DNA from: a virus | Strand: one strand, 5' to 3' | IMG/VR virus record: IMGVR_UViG_3300032220_001606 | Location: 1-21,342 of that record | Length of the DNA stretch: 21,342 nucleotides | Shown here: positions 6,661 through 14,685 of the stretch, one piece after another | Layout of the letters: each line of letters starts with the position of its first letter | Position numbering within the stretch: the stretch's first letter is position 1 | Translations under genes and position numbers: made by a program | The notes under the pieces: model-generated | The model's database searches: none | What the model was told of the DNA's origin: nothing | What the model saw: the letters and a program-made list of their open reading frames with translations, nothing else

Positions 6661-8274
6661 TCACAGTGGATTTTTTACATGATAATGTTCTTCAAAATAG
6701 TAGTCATTAGAAATATCTAACCAAGCATTCAATTCGGTATTAAACTCCAAAACCCTATTCTTAAATAGCCGAATTACACGATTATTTTTAAATCCAAAAT
6801 GTGAAGCTTCACTAGGTAATTCAGACCAATCCACATGGCCATGCTCAGCAAACCAATCTTCCCATGCAATCTGAATTTCTTTAATGTAAAACTCTTGCTT
6901 TACTTTATTCCAAGCAAAAGGATGCTCTGTATTTAGTTTAGTTACATGTTTTCGGATGAAGTATTTATTTTGCTTATGCTCATCTATGAAAAAGTTTAGC
7001 TGATCTACAAGGAATTTATAAGGCACTGTAATAGTGTCATCCAGCGAGATATCAAAGGCTTCAAAAGTATCTATTTCTGAAATAACTCGCTGAGTTTTAT
7101 TCCATTCTTTGAAGTGGTCATTGTATGTTGATTCAGCAACACTCATTGCCTCAGCGAAATCTAAACGATGTTCACCACGTTTCTTTAAGTTCACATATCG
7201 CTTTAATGTGTTCCAAGATTCATGCAATGTGATTGTCTGCAACTGCGGGATAGTAAAACCTTCCTCAGCGTATCGTGTGGCCGCTTCATGTCTTAAGTCA
7301 TGGAATCTAAGATCTTCAATATTGAGCTGATTACACGCCCTAGTGAAATAAGCTGAAACTGTTTGGGTGTTTACTGGGACCAATAAATTATCACTGTATC
7401 CCATCTCTAAAACACGTGCCCGAGTTTCCTTTTCCATGAACTTGCTTATAAGCATAGTTGTTTTGGGTTCAAGGTGGAAATACTTGTGATTTCCCTCAGA
7501 TCCGTCCGGATGCTTTGCATCTCTTACTAACCACTGAGTATTGTGTCGATCGTAATCTGATAGGCGTAATGAGCAAATCTCATCTTCACGTCTACCAGAA
7601 TAAATGGCGAACCACATGATTAAATGCATTGGAACGGAGCGTTTCTTTCTTTTCCACTTTCGATAAAAGTGTGTTGTGAGTGCTTGTAGCTCTTCAGAAG
7701 TGGGGAGACGGTCCCGAAGTTTACTTTTAGTCACGATGCGTGACTTGCGCAGGCCAGTCAGAGACTTTTCAAATTCATCAATAACATTTTCAATATTTTT
7801 GCCCCACACGAATTGGGCATGCACCATAACAGCTTTAATGTGGCTTAATTCTTTTAGAACGGTAGAAGGGGCAACACCATCTATTCCCCGAACAGGATCA
7901 CCCTTGCGCCGTCCGATAGCATATTCAGAGAAATCCTGACGTGTTAAGGAATAGATATTTTTTTCAGATAGCTCTACACTAGCGATCTGTTTTAGCGCAC
8001 CGGTTTTTGTCCTGGCGAAGCTATCCGCTTCCTCTAAGTATGCTGTAATAAACTCGGCCAATGTTGCCTGCTTTAATTCTTCTGCAGGATTCAGCATTTT
8101 TTCGGGATTTATTTCGATCTCGGCCTCAGTTCTTCTAATCCATTCCTCAGCTAATGATTTTTTACTGAATGTCTTTGATGCATTAAAAATGGGATAACCT
8201 TCGCGCTTAATACGGACCTGTGCACGATAGCGGGTAGTGCCATCTGCCTGTGTACGTTTTGTGACTGTTCCCAT
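6661..8274 (-). CDS. int: Tyrosine recombinase (phage or island integrase), C-terminally extended
   Basis: Protein of 537 aa from the ATG at 8274 (MGTVTKRTQADGTTRYRAQV), a typical integrase start; an upstream start adds 14 unlikely residues. It has an N-terminal arm-binding domain (1-60), a SAM-like core-binding domain (70-170) and a catalytic domain (190-370). The catalytic residues seen are Arg229 (YSGRRED), His325 and Arg328 (FHDLRHEAA), His351 (TLHES) and Tyr360 (KRYVNL). Residues about 375-537 form an extra, Trp- and Phe-rich domain that ordinary integrases of about 390 aa lack. The upstream intergenic region carries repeated motifs and an attachment-site candidate. The gene is monocistronic: the leftward prophage operon stops at a terminator before it. 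Confidence 0.95.
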   Translation of the reverse strand: MGTVTKRTQADGTTRYRAQVRIKREGYPIFNASKTFSKKSLAEEWIRRTEAEIEINPEKMLNPAEELKQATLAEFITAYLEEADSFARTKTGALKQIASVELSEKNIYSLTRQDFSEYAIGRRKGDPVRGIDGVAPSTVLKELSHIKAVMVHAQFVWGKNIENVIDEFEKSLTGLRKSRIVTKSKLRDRLPTSEELQALTTHFYRKWKRKKRSVPMHLIMWFAIYSGRREDEICSLRLSDYDRHNTQWLVRDAKHPDGSEGNHKYFHLEPKTTMLISKFMEKETRARVLEMGYSDNLLVPVNTQTVSAYFTRACNQLNIEDLRFHDLRHEAATRYAEEGFTIPQLQTITLHESWNTLKRYVNLKKRGEHRLDFAEAMSVAESTYNDHFKEWNKTQRVISEIDTFEAFDISLDDTITVPYKFLVDQLNFFIDEHKQNKYFIRKHVTKLNTEHPFAWNKVKQEFYIKEIQIAWEDWFAEHGHVDWSELPSEASHFGFKNNRVIRLFKNRVLEFNTELNAWLDISNDYYFEEHYHVKNPL

Positions 8275-8298
8275 GAATTTGCACCACAAAGATTTTAA

Positions 8299-8366
8299 GG
8301 TGCAAATAGGGTGCAACTAAAGTACATGTAAAGTCAAGAATACGCGACTAAACGAGAGTAAACGAG
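8299..8366. repeat. Direct repeats upstream of integrase (possible arm sites)
   Basis: GGTGCAA occurs at 8299 and 8310, and TAAACGAG at 8349 and 8359, each pair about one helical turn apart. Paired short repeats beside an integrase gene are typical of arm-type binding sites or of autoregulation by the recombinase. Confidence 0.45.
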
Positions 8367-8376
8367 GTTTAAGAAA

Positions 8377-8472
8377 TTGAGTCAAAACAACACTATTAAA
8401 GAATTGTTTGATAAATCAATAGATAAGAAACTTTGGGTCGCGCCTATGGCAGGTGGGTTAGACTATTTATAA
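8377..8472 (+). other. Truncated Dus-like 5' end / candidate attachment site
   Basis: A 31-codon frame from TTG (8377), with GAGG upstream, ends KKLWVAPMAGG followed by a stop. VAPM and APMAG are the signature at the N-terminus of tRNA-dihydrouridine synthases, and dusA is a known integration hot spot in Acinetobacter and Pseudomonas, where the element supplies a new 5' end for the gene. The rest of the gene is missing. The likely crossover lies near GTCGCGCCTATG (8447-8458). The reading as a dus remnant is by eye. Confidence 0.45.
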
Positions 8473-8508
8473 TAATAATTTGGAATCAATATCTTAGTGT
8501 TTTTTGCG

Positions 8509-8533
8509 TGGCGTATGGCGTAGAATTGGCGTA
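8509..8533. repeat. Three TGGCGTA repeats flanking the att candidate
   Basis: TGGCGTA occurs at 8509, 8516 and 8527. They lie on the opposite side of the core candidate from the TAAACGAG and GGTGCAA repeats, as expected for recombinase or excisionase sites on the second arm. Confidence 0.5.
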
Positions 8534-8560
8534 AAAAATGAGGTGAAATCAATTCACCTC
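8533..8560 (-). terminator. Terminator of the leftward prophage operon
   Basis: GAGGTGAA / TTCACCTC forms an 8-bp stem with a 5-nt loop, and in the leftward direction it runs into six T. It overlaps the last codons and stop of the PrtN-like gene and separates the operon from the integrase. Confidence 0.8.
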
Positions 8561-8830
8561 ACTCCAATTTCTCTGAGACTCTTTTTGCAGTGAATCCAAC
8601 CAAACTGCAACATCCGTTAAGTTTACAAAGTATTCAGATTTATTACCATCTACCTTAAATGCTGGGAAAGGTAGTTTACATTTAGCTGCTCGTTGTTTTG
8701 CAGCTGCCATATCTAAATGTGGCATGTAATCTTCAACAATATCTTTTAAGGCAACAACAGGTCTTTTATAACGCAGAATCAACATCATTGATGTGTCGAT
8801 TTGGTCATTTCGATTGATAGCTACTCCCAT
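8549..8830 (-). CDS. PrtN-family regulator / excisionase-like protein
   Basis: Protein of 93 aa. After a short lead, the pattern MMLILRYKRPVVALKDIVEDY, then a Lys/Ala helix, LPFPAFKV and LTDVAVWLDSLQKE matches the PrtN (pyocin activator) family, whose compact winged-helix fold also resembles phage excisionases. In Pseudomonas, PrtN activates pyocin genes. Here the gene is the last of the leftward early operon and next to the att candidate, a position that fits an excisionase or recombination directionality role; this is inference. Its ATG overlaps the upstream stop by 1 nt (TAATG) after a GGAGG ribosome site, so it is translationally coupled. The operon terminator overlaps its end. Confidence 0.85.
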   Translation of the reverse strand: MGVAINRNDQIDTSMMLILRYKRPVVALKDIVEDYMPHLDMAAAKQRAAKCKLPFPAFKVDGNKSEYFVNLTDVAVWLDSLQKESQRNWSEVN

Positions 8831-9384
8831 TATTCATCCTCCAGAAAATCATCAATATCAAAACGCCATTTTTCAATTTGACCTTTTTCATCAATATTCA
8901 TAATGATGTAATCGCCATAACCATTTTCAGCAGGGCACAGAGTTCTAGGGACATATCCATCTTCTTGGGATTTAATTGTATTACCAATTGAATCTACCAA
9001 CTCCCAACCACAGCCATCCGCTACTTTAAAATGGATACTTGCAGTTTTCCCAATTTCCCAATTCTCAATAATTCCAGTAGCCACATTAATGACTGGACAC
9101 CATAAATCGCCATTTTTACAAGGTGTGCTGTCACCACTATCAGTATCTTCAACACCATTAATTGTAGAATCTTCCCAATATCGAACAGATGCCTTTACAA
9201 TCACTTTTGCTGGTACCTTTGGGGTTGCACGTGCAATCCAAGATTTTTCGCTTACTTCAAACTCTCGATCTATTTGAGGGTTTTGTTTTAATATAAAGTC
9301 GGCTGGCAAGTTATTTGCCTGAATAAAATAATTAAGATGTGCTTTAAGCTCAGTTTCTAAATCAAAATTTACATTTGTTTGCAT
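8830..9384 (-). CDS. Unknown prophage protein
   Basis: Protein of 184 aa from the ATG at 9384 (MQTNVNFDLE). This start forms TGATG with the stop of the tiny upstream gene; an alternative ATG at 9396 adds four residues. The sequence is acidic with a soluble composition. The centre carries four Cys residues (DSTPCKNGDLWC, GCGW, LCPAE) that might bind metal or form a compact fold, and the C-terminus is strongly acidic (DIDDFLEDE). No signal peptide, TM or known domain is recognised. It is coupled to the PrtN-like gene below it. Confidence 0.8.
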   Translation of the reverse strand: MQTNVNFDLETELKAHLNYFIQANNLPADFILKQNPQIDREFEVSEKSWIARATPKVPAKVIVKASVRYWEDSTINGVEDTDSGDSTPCKNGDLWCPVINVATGIIENWEIGKTASIHFKVADGCGWELVDSIGNTIKSQEDGYVPRTLCPAENGYGDYIIMNIDEKGQIEKWRFDIDDFLEDE

Positions 9385-9467
9385 CACAGCCACCATAATT
9401 CAAAGTTAATAAATACAAATCCGTTCACTACCAACATAATTTCAAGCCACCAGATAACCCATTCCAT
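9384..9467 (-). CDS. Tiny membrane peptide, 27 aa
   Basis: A 27-codon frame from the ATG at 9467, preceded by AAAGGTGA at good spacing. It is almost wholly hydrophobic (for example VIWWLEIMLVVNGFVFI), with Trp residues at both ends, as in a single membrane helix. It starts inside the end of the 105-aa gene and its TGA overlaps the next gene's ATG, so it sits in a coupled chain. The ribosome site, the junctions and the composition argue for a real gene; its shortness is the main doubt. Confidence 0.5.
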   Translation of the reverse strand: MEWVIWWLEIMLVVNGFVFINFELWWL

Positions 9468-9759
9468 GTGATTCACCTTTAACAATATGCAGAATTTCCT
9501 TTTCTGCTTTTGCTGTACAAGTCTGTTCAGGTGCACGAAGATGGTTTTCAAATTCAGCCCCAAGCTCATAAGCTGCTTGATTACCTGAAAGGTCTGAGCC
9601 AACACGCACATAATGATGTGACTTTTTATATGCTCGTTGTGCTTCTCGACTTTTTGCTCGTGCCACAAAACCACCATCTAACTGCTTCACCTCATACCCC
9701 AGTTTTTCTAACCAGATTTTGAAGCCTAAGAAGTTTTTCTGTTTTACTACTGGACGCAT
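9442..9759 (-). CDS. Small unknown prophage protein
   Basis: Protein of 105 aa, basic in its first half, with a segment FKIWLEKLGYEVKQLDGGFVARAKS that looks like a small alpha-beta domain, and an aromatic segment SHHYVRVGSDLSGNQAAYELG. No family is recognised. It starts 13 nt inside the end of the helicase gene, so it is translated from the same message, and overlaps the tiny membrane peptide gene at its 3' end. A role with the recombination genes is possible only by position. Confidence 0.8.
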   Translation of the reverse strand: MRPVVKQKNFLGFKIWLEKLGYEVKQLDGGFVARAKSREAQRAYKKSHHYVRVGSDLSGNQAAYELGAEFENHLRAPEQTCTAKAEKEILHIVKGESHGMGYLVA

Positions 9760-11252
9760 AAGGCATTTACCTCAGCTTGGGTGTTATATCCGATAGCTTT
9801 AAACAGTGGGTTCAATGCAGAAATATCTAACTGCTTTTTAGCTCGAGTAGCAGCAACATATAAAAGTCGAGCTTCATCTTCGGTTAGGATTTTTTCACCA
9901 GGTGCAGCAGCTTCTTTATAAAAGAAATCACCACCAAGTTTGACCTTGTTAAACTCCAAGCCTTTAGACTTATGAGCTGTGGTCACAATGCAGTCATAAT
10001 CACTAGAATTACTTTTTAGTAATGAGCTGATTAGAGCTTCTTCACCCACTTTATTGATTAGGCTAACAAGTGCTTTTAAGTCATTTCCAGAGACTTCATT
10101 TGTGTATTCAATGACTTCTTCCCAATTGCTAAAGCCTTCAAATACACTTCCATCGTGGACTTTTATTCCAGATTTAACTTTTTTGGCATCTTCAATGTTT
10201 TTTAATAAAGAACCTGTATCAACTTCCAAACGTGGTTCACGTCCAATTTTTACCAGCTCAACCATGTTGGAAAGGGCAGCAGCATTGGTACGATAGATAA
10301 ATGCATCTGCAACCATATCGGTGACTTCACCAACATTGGAGTCAATTTGTTCAAAACCACGTAATGGAATTTCTTCATCCAAAACATTGAACAAAATTTT
10401 ATTCGCAAGATCAGCAATGTTTTCACCAAAACGGAATGATTGACTTAAACGTGTTTCAGCAATATCTAGGGATTGCATCGCATTGACAGCACCACGAAAC
10501 GCATAGATTTGCTGGTGACGATCACCCACATAAATTACCTGAGCACGTTGCTTACTCAAAACATTCAACATAATAGGATCAGCATCTTGTGCTTCATCAA
10601 ATAAAATAAAGTCAGCATTAATCACTGGATTGCTCAATGCCCAATATTTTAGGTAATGGTCATGTTCGAGACGGTTAATACCAGCAGGATTTAAAATGTC
10701 ATTCCAGTAATCATGTGCCTTAGGTAAAAGGATATTTGCCAATTCAGCACGATATGTATCATCCATCCAATCAGGTAAAGCAGCGTAAACTTGTGATAGT
10801 TGAATTTCGCTGTAATTAGATCGGCAGAAATAACCAACGGCATTCATCATAGATGTGGCCATACGTTTTGAGTTAAATAAACGCTTCTGGTCATCCTCAC
10901 CACGTTGTTTAACCAATGCCACTGGTACTTGATAATTCTCAAGATCATGGCGAGATGCCAATTGGTTTGACATCAAGCGACGATTTTTTAATTTATTGGT
11001 CAGCCAGCGTGGAACTGAGTTATAAGCAAGGCTGTGAAATGTTTTGCACTTAACATTATGGTTAAATTTAGACTGTGCTTCTGTTGCAATAGCCTTGTTA
11101 AATGCCAAGTACATTCCATGTTGGTGATGCTTTGCATTACCAATCAGTTTAAGGGTGGAAGTCTTACCAGCACCGGCGTATGCGGTCACTTTACAAGACT
11201 GACCATGTAATGCCATATCAATGGCATGTTGTTGTTCAATAGTTGGATTCAT
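9747..11252 (-). CDS. UvrD/Rep-like superfamily 1 helicase
   Basis: Protein of 501 aa, shorter than UvrD (about 720), a compact version common in prophages. It shows the Q motif (EQQHAI), Walker A AYAGAGKTS at 24-32, Walker B/motif II DEAQD at 219-223, motif III GDRHQQIYAFRGA near 243-255, motif V TAHKSKGLEF and motif VI LLYVAATRAKK near the C-terminus. All ATPase motifs are present. It should unwind or translocate on DNA, most likely with the RecT and exonuclease encoded just upstream, in prophage recombination or replication restart. A 53-nt gap with a hairpin separates it from recT; the next gene overlaps its end by 13 nt. Confidence 0.94.
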   Translation of the reverse strand: MNPTIEQQHAIDMALHGQSCKVTAYAGAGKTSTLKLIGNAKHHQHGMYLAFNKAIATEAQSKFNHNVKCKTFHSLAYNSVPRWLTNKLKNRRLMSNQLASRHDLENYQVPVALVKQRGEDDQKRLFNSKRMATSMMNAVGYFCRSNYSEIQLSQVYAALPDWMDDTYRAELANILLPKAHDYWNDILNPAGINRLEHDHYLKYWALSNPVINADFILFDEAQDADPIMLNVLSKQRAQVIYVGDRHQQIYAFRGAVNAMQSLDIAETRLSQSFRFGENIADLANKILFNVLDEEIPLRGFEQIDSNVGEVTDMVADAFIYRTNAAALSNMVELVKIGREPRLEVDTGSLLKNIEDAKKVKSGIKVHDGSVFEGFSNWEEVIEYTNEVSGNDLKALVSLINKVGEEALISSLLKSNSSDYDCIVTTAHKSKGLEFNKVKLGGDFFYKEAAAPGEKILTEDEARLLYVAATRAKKQLDISALNPLFKAIGYNTQAEVNALCVQ

Positions 11253-11269
11253 ACTTCTATCTCACTATT

Positions 11270-11293
11270 GGTACCCTCATGTGTGAGGGCACC
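11270..11293. other. Hairpin between recT and helicase genes
   Basis: GGTACCCTCA and TGAGGGCACC form a 10-bp stem with one mismatch around TGTG. No T tract follows in the leftward direction, so it is not a standard terminator. It may be an RNA-processing or stability element that sets the ratio of RecT to helicase. Confidence 0.35.
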
Positions 11294-11305
11294 ACATGCC
11301 ATTAG

Positions 11306-12316
11306 TCAAGGTGTAAGTTCTGCTGATTTACGTTCAAATAGTGCGCTAACTTCATCAATTTGTTCATCACTCATTAAACTTGAATTGGGTTCAAAACGTT
11401 CAGCCATAATTGAGTTGATTAATTCGATGGTGTCGGCACTATCCAAATCAACCAGTAATTGCACATAACTTTTACGGTTGGCATACGCAGTAGAAATATC
11501 TGTTTTTGCAGGTTCGCCAAGATCGGCAGGAATTGTTTTAGCTAAAGCCTTTAATTCCTCAATTGTGCTTAGAGCATTAATTTGATTAATGAGCCCTTCA
11601 ACATCAAAATTAGGAGCCATATCTATGACCGTTTCTTGTGATTTTTCACGTTCAGCCATCTGAGCTTTAAGCCCACTCGAACCTTGATGTTTTTTTACCG
11701 TTGATTGAACTGGGGTAACATCAAGTTCTTCACGTTCAGCAATTTCATCTGGGGTATAAACACCTAGAATTACATCGGGTGTATATAAGCGTGACCAACG
11801 TTTAATAGCAAGATACGCAAGTTGTTGGCGTGGATCACTTACCCATAAAGGTGAGTTGCGTACTGAGCCTACTTGTCCCATAGAAATATCAATTTCACGT
11901 GGAGAAGTTTCACCCTTTAATGTTGCCCAGACTTTAATGCCTTTATCCCATGATTTATCTTCCTTGCCGTTGATCTTTGCCCAATCGCCATACCATTCAA
12001 AATTTAAACGACCTGTGATAGGTGCACGATTGGTAATCACAGCATTCACAAGTTGCGCTTCATACCCTAATACACCATTAATTTGATGAGTTTTTTGAGC
12101 TACAGCAAAAGGGTCCATTTGCCACTGTGCTGATTGCATAATGATGGCTAAACAATCTCCAGTATTGCCCTGAAGATGTTTCGGCACTGCAAATTTTGAT
12201 GAAGCCATGACACTTGCAATACGCTCAAAACGATCCATAATTTCAGGATTCATCATGATGTCAAAAGCAGTTAAGTGGGCAATCTGACCATTTTGTGGGG
12301 TTGTTAATGCGTTCAT
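11306..12316 (-). CDS. recT: RecT-family single-strand annealing protein
   Basis: Protein of 336 aa. The first 200 residues show the RecT pattern: DCLAIIMQSAQWQMDPFAVAQKTHQINGVLGYEAQLVNAVI, an acidic and aromatic centre, then DPRQQLAYLAIKRWSRLYTPDVILGVYTPDEI. The last third is a variable, acidic linker and tail with helical segments. It binds single-stranded DNA made by the exonuclease and anneals it to a complement. It follows the YqaJ gene by 11 nt, with AAGGA before the ATG, in the classical exonuclease-annealase pair. Confidence 0.95.
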   Translation of the reverse strand: MNALTTPQNGQIAHLTAFDIMMNPEIMDRFERIASVMASSKFAVPKHLQGNTGDCLAIIMQSAQWQMDPFAVAQKTHQINGVLGYEAQLVNAVITNRAPITGRLNFEWYGDWAKINGKEDKSWDKGIKVWATLKGETSPREIDISMGQVGSVRNSPLWVSDPRQQLAYLAIKRWSRLYTPDVILGVYTPDEIAEREELDVTPVQSTVKKHQGSSGLKAQMAEREKSQETVIDMAPNFDVEGLINQINALSTIEELKALAKTIPADLGEPAKTDISTAYANRKSYVQLLVDLDSADTIELINSIMAERFEPNSSLMSDEQIDEVSALFERKSAELTP

Positions 12317-12327
12317 AATAAAATTCC

Positions 12328-13314
12328 TTAAACTGTTTCTTTAAATTTGTTTGAAATACGGAAAACTCGGGTGCTGGAGGTTTTGCTATATTTCGCAAAT
12401 AAATCAGGTTCTTCTTTTTTCAACAGCGTACTGTCGATACGAGTAGAGGATTGTTCTTTGTAGGTGCAGATAGACTTGCCTTGGCTAATCATCATTTCCG
12501 CATCCTGCATCGTTGAGACAATCTTTAATTTGATTTCATCTTCACGAGCCTTATCTGCTTTTAGACGACCTTGAACAGTGATAAGTTCTTCAGCGAGTTT
12601 GATATGTTCAAAATCAGCTTCGACTTGTTTACCCACAACATGATTTGACCAGCGATGTAAAACATCATCAAAACAAGTAGGATCTGGTGGAACATCAGCA
12701 ATGACATGGTTGAACCAAAATGCTTTAACCTGTTTAAAGATTGATTCAATTAAATCGTCATCACGTTCAATGCGATACATGCGGAACTTATTGCCACCAA
12801 TAAGAACGGCAAGGTGCCATACTTGGAAGCCTGTAAGTTTCATGTACCAAAGACACTGAGTAAGGTAATAGTCTGGAATTTGGTCTGAACCTTCTTCACC
12901 GAATAATTTAGAAAGATATTCAGAAGCTGTTTTACATTCCAAGCCTTGGTCTGTTGTCAGCTTTCCTTCTTTGAAATAAACACGTCCTGCGATATCAGGA
13001 TTAACAACAGCACGGTCAATGTTACCGATAGCCCAAGACTCTCCGATGTTTTCAAGAGATAATTGCTGGGTAATGCGTTGAACTTTCATGCCTGAGCGAC
13101 GTGAGAACTCTTTTGCAACAACATCTTCAAGTAGGTTGCCGAAATGCGCAGACTCATTTTGTGATTCTTTACGCTCACTACGACCTGTTTTGTCTAACCA
13201 TAATTGATATGGTGATTTGTACGGACTAAAACCAAGGATTGCAGCAACGTCTGAACCACCGATACCTTTTTTACGACCTGCAAGAAATTGGTCACGATTA
13301 ACTTGTGTATTCAT
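12328..13314 (-). CDS. YqaJ-type viral exonuclease
   Basis: Protein of 328 aa with the lambda-exonuclease/YqaJ fold. It shows GIGGSDVAAILGFSPYKSP at 17-35, Glu63 in FGNLLEDVV, Asp100 in IGNIDRAV and Glu126-x-Lys128 in LECKTAS, which is the PD-(D/E)XK metal site. A following YYLTQCLWYMKLTG segment is also typical. It should resect double-stranded ends 5' to 3' to give substrate for RecT. The C-terminal 100 residues are helical and may mediate oligomerisation or contact with RecT. Its ATG overlaps the upstream gene by 4 nt (ATGA). Confidence 0.94.
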   Translation of the reverse strand: MNTQVNRDQFLAGRKKGIGGSDVAAILGFSPYKSPYQLWLDKTGRSERKESQNESAHFGNLLEDVVAKEFSRRSGMKVQRITQQLSLENIGESWAIGNIDRAVVNPDIAGRVYFKEGKLTTDQGLECKTASEYLSKLFGEEGSDQIPDYYLTQCLWYMKLTGFQVWHLAVLIGGNKFRMYRIERDDDLIESIFKQVKAFWFNHVIADVPPDPTCFDDVLHRWSNHVVGKQVEADFEHIKLAEELITVQGRLKADKAREDEIKLKIVSTMQDAEMMISQGKSICTYKEQSSTRIDSTLLKKEEPDLFAKYSKTSSTRVFRISNKFKETV

Positions 13315-13829
13315 GCTTCAACACTCCCTTTGATACTTTCATAGACACTTTGGCAAGTAGCCCAATTTAGAGAACCGTAATCCTCATTTTCTTCATCCCA
13401 ATCACCGTGAAATGGGTTATCAGAAACAGAAGTCATATGAAATCCAATCGCAGGTACATCTGGATCAGTATCTAAATAGTCTGCAATTGCTGGCCAATGA
13501 TTAATGTGGTTTTCAGGCTGAGGAAAATCATTTAAAAATGCACGTATATCTTGTGCTGCATGTTTGAAATCTTTTTTCTCAATGTACATTCGGTCCATTG
13601 TCATTAAATGGAGAGTACGATGAACCAATGGAACAGATTCATCACGACATAGAGCCCAAAGTTTTTCACCACTATCTTCAAAAGTAGCAGCCATAAAATG
13701 TGGTTTATCCAGATACTTTTGAGCCATGGCATCCCAAATTACTGGTGCTGAACCCCAAGCATTACCAAGTTCAAATAGTTCCTCGACTTTTTCGCCAGGA
13801 TGAACAGCTAAAACAGTTGTATAACTCAT
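13311..13829 (-). CDS. Unknown prophage protein
   Basis: Protein of 172 aa, soluble, slightly acidic and rich in Trp, His and Asp. Features seen are a helical first half with LFELGNAWGSAPVIWDAMAQKYL, a middle section with MDRMYIEKKDFKHAAQDIRAFL, and a C-terminal section with DNPFHGDWDEENEDYG. I recognise no catalytic motif. It overlaps both neighbours by 4 nt (ATGA) and has a GAGG ribosome site, so its product is made together with the exonuclease and RecT. A nuclease-modulating role would be a guess. Confidence 0.82.
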   Translation of the reverse strand: MSYTTVLAVHPGEKVEELFELGNAWGSAPVIWDAMAQKYLDKPHFMAATFEDSGEKLWALCRDESVPLVHRTLHLMTMDRMYIEKKDFKHAAQDIRAFLNDFPQPENHINHWPAIADYLDTDPDVPAIGFHMTSVSDNPFHGDWDEENEDYGSLNWATCQSVYESIKGSVEA

Positions 13830-14203
13830 GCTCTAAATCCTCTACGTGAATTCATGATTTCCAAACGAATTGAACCAATTCCCACGTCAATAACTAATTC
13901 ACGAAAATTTTCATTTGAAGTGATGCCAAATTTGAAAGCCCATCCACCACCAAATCGACCAGAACTTTTGACTTTGAGTGGATTCCACCCCCATTTCTCA
14001 CCATTGAGGTGACTATTTAAAGGGTCACGTGTTTTAATGGTTTGCCAAGGGAAGCCTTCCAACAACACGTAAACAGTCGATTTACCAATGTTGATTTCGC
14101 TATAATCTTTAGGGACAACAGGGCAGAGCATTCTATAAACCAGTGCTTGCAGCTCATTTCGCTGACCTTTAGGACTATGTTTAATCTCAATAAGTTCACC
14201 CAT
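13826..14203 (-). CDS. Unknown prophage protein
   Basis: Protein of 125 aa with a strong GGAGG ribosome site 5 nt before the ATG. Residues 1-35 look helical; the rest is likely beta-rich (STVYVLLEGFPWQTI, GRFGGGWAFKFGI, IGSIRLEIMNSRRGFRA), basic and glycine-rich. No known family is recognised. It overlaps the upstream membrane-protein gene by 8 nt and the downstream gene by 4 nt. Confidence 0.8.
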   Translation of the reverse strand: MGELIEIKHSPKGQRNELQALVYRMLCPVVPKDYSEINIGKSTVYVLLEGFPWQTIKTRDPLNSHLNGEKWGWNPLKVKSSGRFGGGWAFKFGITSNENFRELVIDVGIGSIRLEIMNSRRGFRA

Positions 14204-14651
14204 GAGAACCTCCTAACTTTTGAAGTTTCACTGCGATAGAGTCTTCAAGGGCATCATTGATCTTGTCGATTTCATAACGATCAAGATATGCATTGATTTC
14301 GCCATCTTCATCACCGACCAATTCAGGTTCTAAGCGATCAATCTGAATGCCTACAGCACGATTAAAGCCGTTACCATCATCGAAACCTGAATAGTCAAAA
14401 TTCACCTCGATGTAATACTGGTCATTTGCTGTCAATAAGGTTGCATGACAGTCATGTTGACAGTCGTTGTATGGTCCTAAATCGAGCTCATCCACCTTGT
14501 AGATGTCTGATGCCACTGTGATCTGCTGCTGTTCTTCAACAGGTAGCTTGGCTGGTTGATACATTTGCACAGACGCTAAAACTGCTGTCATCGCTACTGC
14601 ACCACCAAAACCCAACAAAATTGATTTGAAATTTAATGAAACCATGTTCAT
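14196..14651 (-). CDS. Membrane-anchored or exported acidic prophage protein
   Basis: Protein of 151 aa. Residues about 7-28 are hydrophobic with small residues (FKSILLGFGGAVAMTAVLAS): a signal anchor or uncleaved signal, as no clear cleavage site or lipobox is seen. The remainder is acidic and contains a Cys pair (CQHDC). AAGGAG precedes two possible ATGs; the second (14645) has the better spacing, the first (14651) only about 3 nt, so two residues are uncertain. An exported or inner-membrane protein inside a recombination operon is unusual. It lies just after an internal terminator and may have its own promoter. Confidence 0.8.
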   Translation of the reverse strand: MNMVSLNFKSILLGFGGAVAMTAVLASVQMYQPAKLPVEEQQQITVASDIYKVDELDLGPYNDCQHDCHATLLTANDQYYIEVNFDYSGFDDGNGFNRAVGIQIDRLEPELVGDEDGEINAYLDRYEIDKINDALEDSIAVKLQKLGGSHG

Positions 14652-14685
14652 AATCTCCTTATAGCGATTGCTATACCCCCTAAAG

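Noticed and set aside
9384-9677. 97-aa leftward frame
   Set aside because: Most of it is a shadow of the 105-aa gene; only its last 27 codons have a ribosome site and a sensible composition, and these are kept as the tiny membrane peptide.
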